In this document: positions 4,729 through 6,936 of the stretch, one piece after another
Layout of the letters: each line of letters opens with the position of its first letter
How positions within the stretch are numbered: position 1 is the stretch's first letter
Source: Actinomycetota bacterium
GTDB lineage: Bacteria; Actinomycetota; Actinomycetes; Actinomycetales; Microbacteriaceae
DNA length: 6,936 nt
Direction: 5' to 3'
NCBI GenBank assembly: GCA_009703465.1
Contig: WLGC01000043.1
Span: 1 to 6,936, forward strand
Notes under the pieces: generated by a model
The model's database searches: none
What the model was told of the DNA's origin: nothing
Seen by the model: the letters and a program-made list of their open reading frames with translations, nothing else
Position numbers and translations under genes: made by a program

Positions 4729-6936
4729 ATGGGAATCTTCAGAAAGAAAAAACCATCTGGGGTTGACACCACCAAAGAAGCAAGCCACACCCCAGAGAAG
4801 ATTCAGCCCTATGAGGCGCTAGGCCTCAAAGAGGACGAATACGCACGTATTCGAGAAATCCTTGGCCGCAGGCCAAGCTCCTCAGAGCTTGCCATGTATT
4901 CAGTGATGTGGTCTGAGCACTGCTCATACAAATCTTCAAAGATCTACCTTCGCCAGTTTGGCGAAAAGGTAACTCCTGAAATGAATAAGAACCTAATGGT
5001 TGGCATGGGCGAGAACGCCGGTGTTGTTGACATTGGTGAGGGCTGGGCAGTGACCTTCAAGGTTGAATCCCACAACCACCCAAGCTACATCGAACCATTC
5101 CAAGGTGCGGCAACAGGAATTGGCGGCATCGTGCGCGACATCTTGACCATGGGCGCAAGACCGATTGCTGTTATGGATCAACTTCGCTTTGGTGAACCAT
5201 CAAACCCTGACACCGCCCGAGTCCTAGGAGGTGTAGTAGACGGAATTAGTTTCTATGGCAACTGCCTTGGTCTTCCCAACATCGGTGGCGAAACAGTCTT
5301 TGACAAGGTCTACCAAGGAAACCCGTTGGTAAATGCACTTAGCGTTGGAGCACTTCGTCACGAAGATCTAAAACTTGCTAAAGCTTCAAACCCAGGCGAT
5401 CTAGTAATTCTCTTTGGTGCCAGAACCGGCGCCGATGGAATCGGCGGCGTGAGCGTGCTGGCTTCTGAAACATTTGACTCAACCGGTCCTGCCAAGCGCC
5501 CAGCGGTTCAAGTAGGAGACCCATTCGCAGAAAAGGTTCTTATTGAGTGCTGCCTTGAACTCTATGCAGCCCAGGTAGTTGCTGGTATTCAAGATCTTGG
5601 TGGTGCTGGAATCTCATGTGCAACATCAGAGCTTGCCTCAAACGGTGGCGCTGGCATGCGGGTGCAATTGCAAGCAGTACTAAAGCGCGATGAATCCCTA
5701 ACCCCAGAAGAGATTCTGATGTCAGAATCTCAAGAGCGCATGATGGGCATCGTGCCAAAGAAAGACTTCAAGAAATTCAAAGCCATTGTTGATAAATGGG
5801 AAGTTGAATTCTCAGTAATAGGCGAGGTAATCAAAGAAGATCGTCTCTACATCAACTGGGGTCACGAGGAAATCGTAAACGTACCACCTCGCACTGTTGC
5901 CCACGATGGACCTGTCTATGAGCGCCCAGTTACTTACCCGGCCTACCAAGACAAGTTGATTGCCAACACAACCAAAACCCTGGCCAGACAAAACGAAAAC
6001 TCCTCTGAGCTTGCCGCTCAAGTAATTCAAATTGTTTCCTCCCCCAACCAAGCCAGCAAGAAATACATCACCGACCAATACGATCGCTACGTCGGCGGTA
6101 ACACCGCTCTGGCTCAACCAGATGACTCAGGAATGATTCGTGTCAGTGAAGAATCAGGTTTAGGAATAGCCCTGGCAACAGATGCCAACGGCCGCTACTG
6201 CTACCTAGACCCATACGAAGGCGCAAAGCTTGCCCTTGCTGAGGCCTACAGAAACGTAGCAGTGTCAGGTGCAACACCGGTTGCAGTTACAAATTGTTTG
6301 AACTTTGGCTCACCTGAAAACCCAGAGGTAATGTGGCAGTTCAAGCAAGCAACCGCTGGTCTTGCCGATGGCTGTCTAGAACTTGGAATACCGGTAACCG
6401 GAGGAAACGTAAGCTTCTATAACCAAACCGGTGATGTTGCCATTCACCCAACACCGGTAGTAGGAGTACTTGGAGTAATTGATGATGTTGCAAGAAGAAT
6501 TCCATCAGGCTGGCAAGACGAAGGCCACAACATCTACCTACTTGGCACAACCAAAGATGAACTAGATGGTTCAGTTTGGTCTGAGGTTGTTCACTCTCAC
6601 CTGGGCGGCAAACCACCGGTAATTGATCTTGTATTTGAGAAGCAACTAGCTGAAGCACTAAACGCAGCTAGCGAGCAAGGACTACTTGCTTCAGCGCATG
6701 ACCTATCTGAGGCAGGACTTGCTCAAGCAGTAGTAGAAAGCGTGCTGAGATTCACCATGGGTGCCCGGATCTGGCTTGATGAGATTCAAGAGCGTGATGG
6801 CATCGATCGCACAGCAGCTCTGTTCTCAGAATCAACCGGTCGTGTTTTAGTTTCTGTTGGTCGAGAAGATGACGTGAAGTTTGTGGGTCTATGTGAAGCC
6901 CGCGGTATCCCAGTGCTTCGCATTGGTGTTACCGAT
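4729..6936 (+). CDS. purL: phosphoribosylformylglycinamidine synthase subunit PurL, C-terminus beyond the window
   Basis: The frame is open from ATG 4729 to the last base, 736 codons. Short-form PurL is usually about 740-765 residues, so only a few dozen residues should be missing; the fragment ends ...[10 protein letters not shown]. PurL binds FGAR and ATP and forms FGAM with ammonia from PurQ. Visible hallmarks are [22 protein letters not shown] with H64, KVESHNHPS with E113, H115 and H117 at the ATP/metal site, [24 protein letters not shown], and the second-half [11 protein letters not shown] and [13 protein letters not shown]. The start follows the purQ stop directly without a distinct Shine-Dalgarno site, indicating translational coupling. 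The first residues, [11 protein letters not shown], are a short basic extension compared with the common actinobacterial start, and no alternative start codon lies between. No frameshift is seen. Confidence 0.97.
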   Translation, partial: MGIFRKKKPSGVDTTKEASHTPEKIQPYEALGLKEDEYARIREILGRRPSSSELAMYSVMWSEHCSYKSSKIYLRQFGEKVTPEMNKNLMVGMGENAGVVDIGEGWAVTFKVESHNHPSYIEPFQGAATGIGGIVRDILTMGARPIAVMDQLRFGEPSNPDTARVLGGVVDGISFYGNCLGLPNIGGETVFDKVYQGNPLVNALSVGALRHEDLKLAKASNPGDLVILFGARTGADGIGGVSVLASETFDSTGPAKRPAVQVGDPFAEKVLIECCLELYAAQVVAGIQDLGGAGISCATSELASNGGAGMRVQLQAVLKRDESLTPEEILMSESQERMMGIVPKKDFKKFKAIVDKWEVEFSVIGEVIKEDRLYINWGHEEIVNVPPRTVAHDGPVYERPVTYPAYQDKLIANTTKTLARQNENSSELAAQVIQIVSSPNQASKKYITDQYDRYVGGNTALAQPDDSGMIRVSEESGLGIALATDANGRYCYLDPYEGAKLALAEAYRNVAVSGATPVAVTNCLNFGSPENPEVMWQFKQATAGLADGCLELGIPVTGGNVSFYNQTGDVAIHPTPVVGVLGVIDDVARRIPSGWQDEGHNIYLLGTTKDELDGSVWSEVVHSHLGGKPPVIDLVFEKQLAEALNAASEQGLLASAHDLSEAGLAQAVVESVLRFTMGARIWLDEIQERDGIDRTAALFSESTGRVLVSVGREDDVKFVGLCEARGIPVLRIGVTD

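Noticed and set aside
5812..6117. Minus-strand open frame of 101 codons inside purL, and others at 4527-4790, 4993-5181, 5540-5758 and 6341-6658
   Set aside because: All lie opposite the well-conserved purQ/purL coding frame, show no recognisable motifs or translation signals, and are best explained as chance antisense frames.

Overview
The window looks like a chromosomal segment from a low-to-mid GC actinobacterium. PurS, PurQ and a short-form PurL are separate genes, as in Gram-positive bacteria. The PurL N-terminus (around [10 protein letters not shown]) and the PurC tail read like actinobacterial proteins. Base composition is near balance and the leucine codon CTA is common, which would suit a streamlined aquatic lineage (a Nanopelagicales or Luna-type Microbacteriaceae relative). 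That placement is an inference from motifs and composition, not a search result.

Layout. Positions 1-240 hold the 3' end of purC (+). Positions 237-921 hold three minus-strand genes: a rhodanese-domain lipoprotein followed by two paralogous small Cys/His-rich proteins. A 77-base divergent intergenic region (922-998) carries a palindrome of the CsoR/CstR operator type and a symmetric pair of -10 hexamers. Positions 999-3100 form a plus-strand operon: a CsoR/FrmR-family repressor lacking the copper-ligand histidine (CstR-like), a coenzyme A disulfide/persulfide reductase fused to a rhodanese domain, and an unrecognised 67-residue protein. Positions 3104-3668 (minus) are a Phd/YefM antitoxin and RelE-family toxin pair, with a TGTACA-type operator at the antitoxin start. 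From 3771 the purine operon resumes with purS, purQ and purL (+); purL runs off the end of the window.

How it fits together. purC, purS, purQ and purL serve de novo IMP synthesis; PurS, PurQ and PurL together make formylglycinamidine ribonucleotide synthase. Between purC and purS sit two independent cassettes. The first resembles the staphylococcal cst logic: a persulfide-sensing repressor controlling persulfide-handling enzymes, one exported (rhodanese lipoprotein) and one cytoplasmic (reductase-rhodanese). The second is a compact toxin-antitoxin module. Strand direction changes four times within 3.8 kb and the 3' ends of convergent genes overlap or nearly touch, so the region is very tightly packed. 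No tRNA, rRNA, CRISPR, insertion sequence or obvious intrinsic terminator was seen. No gene-free stretch exceeds about 102 bases.
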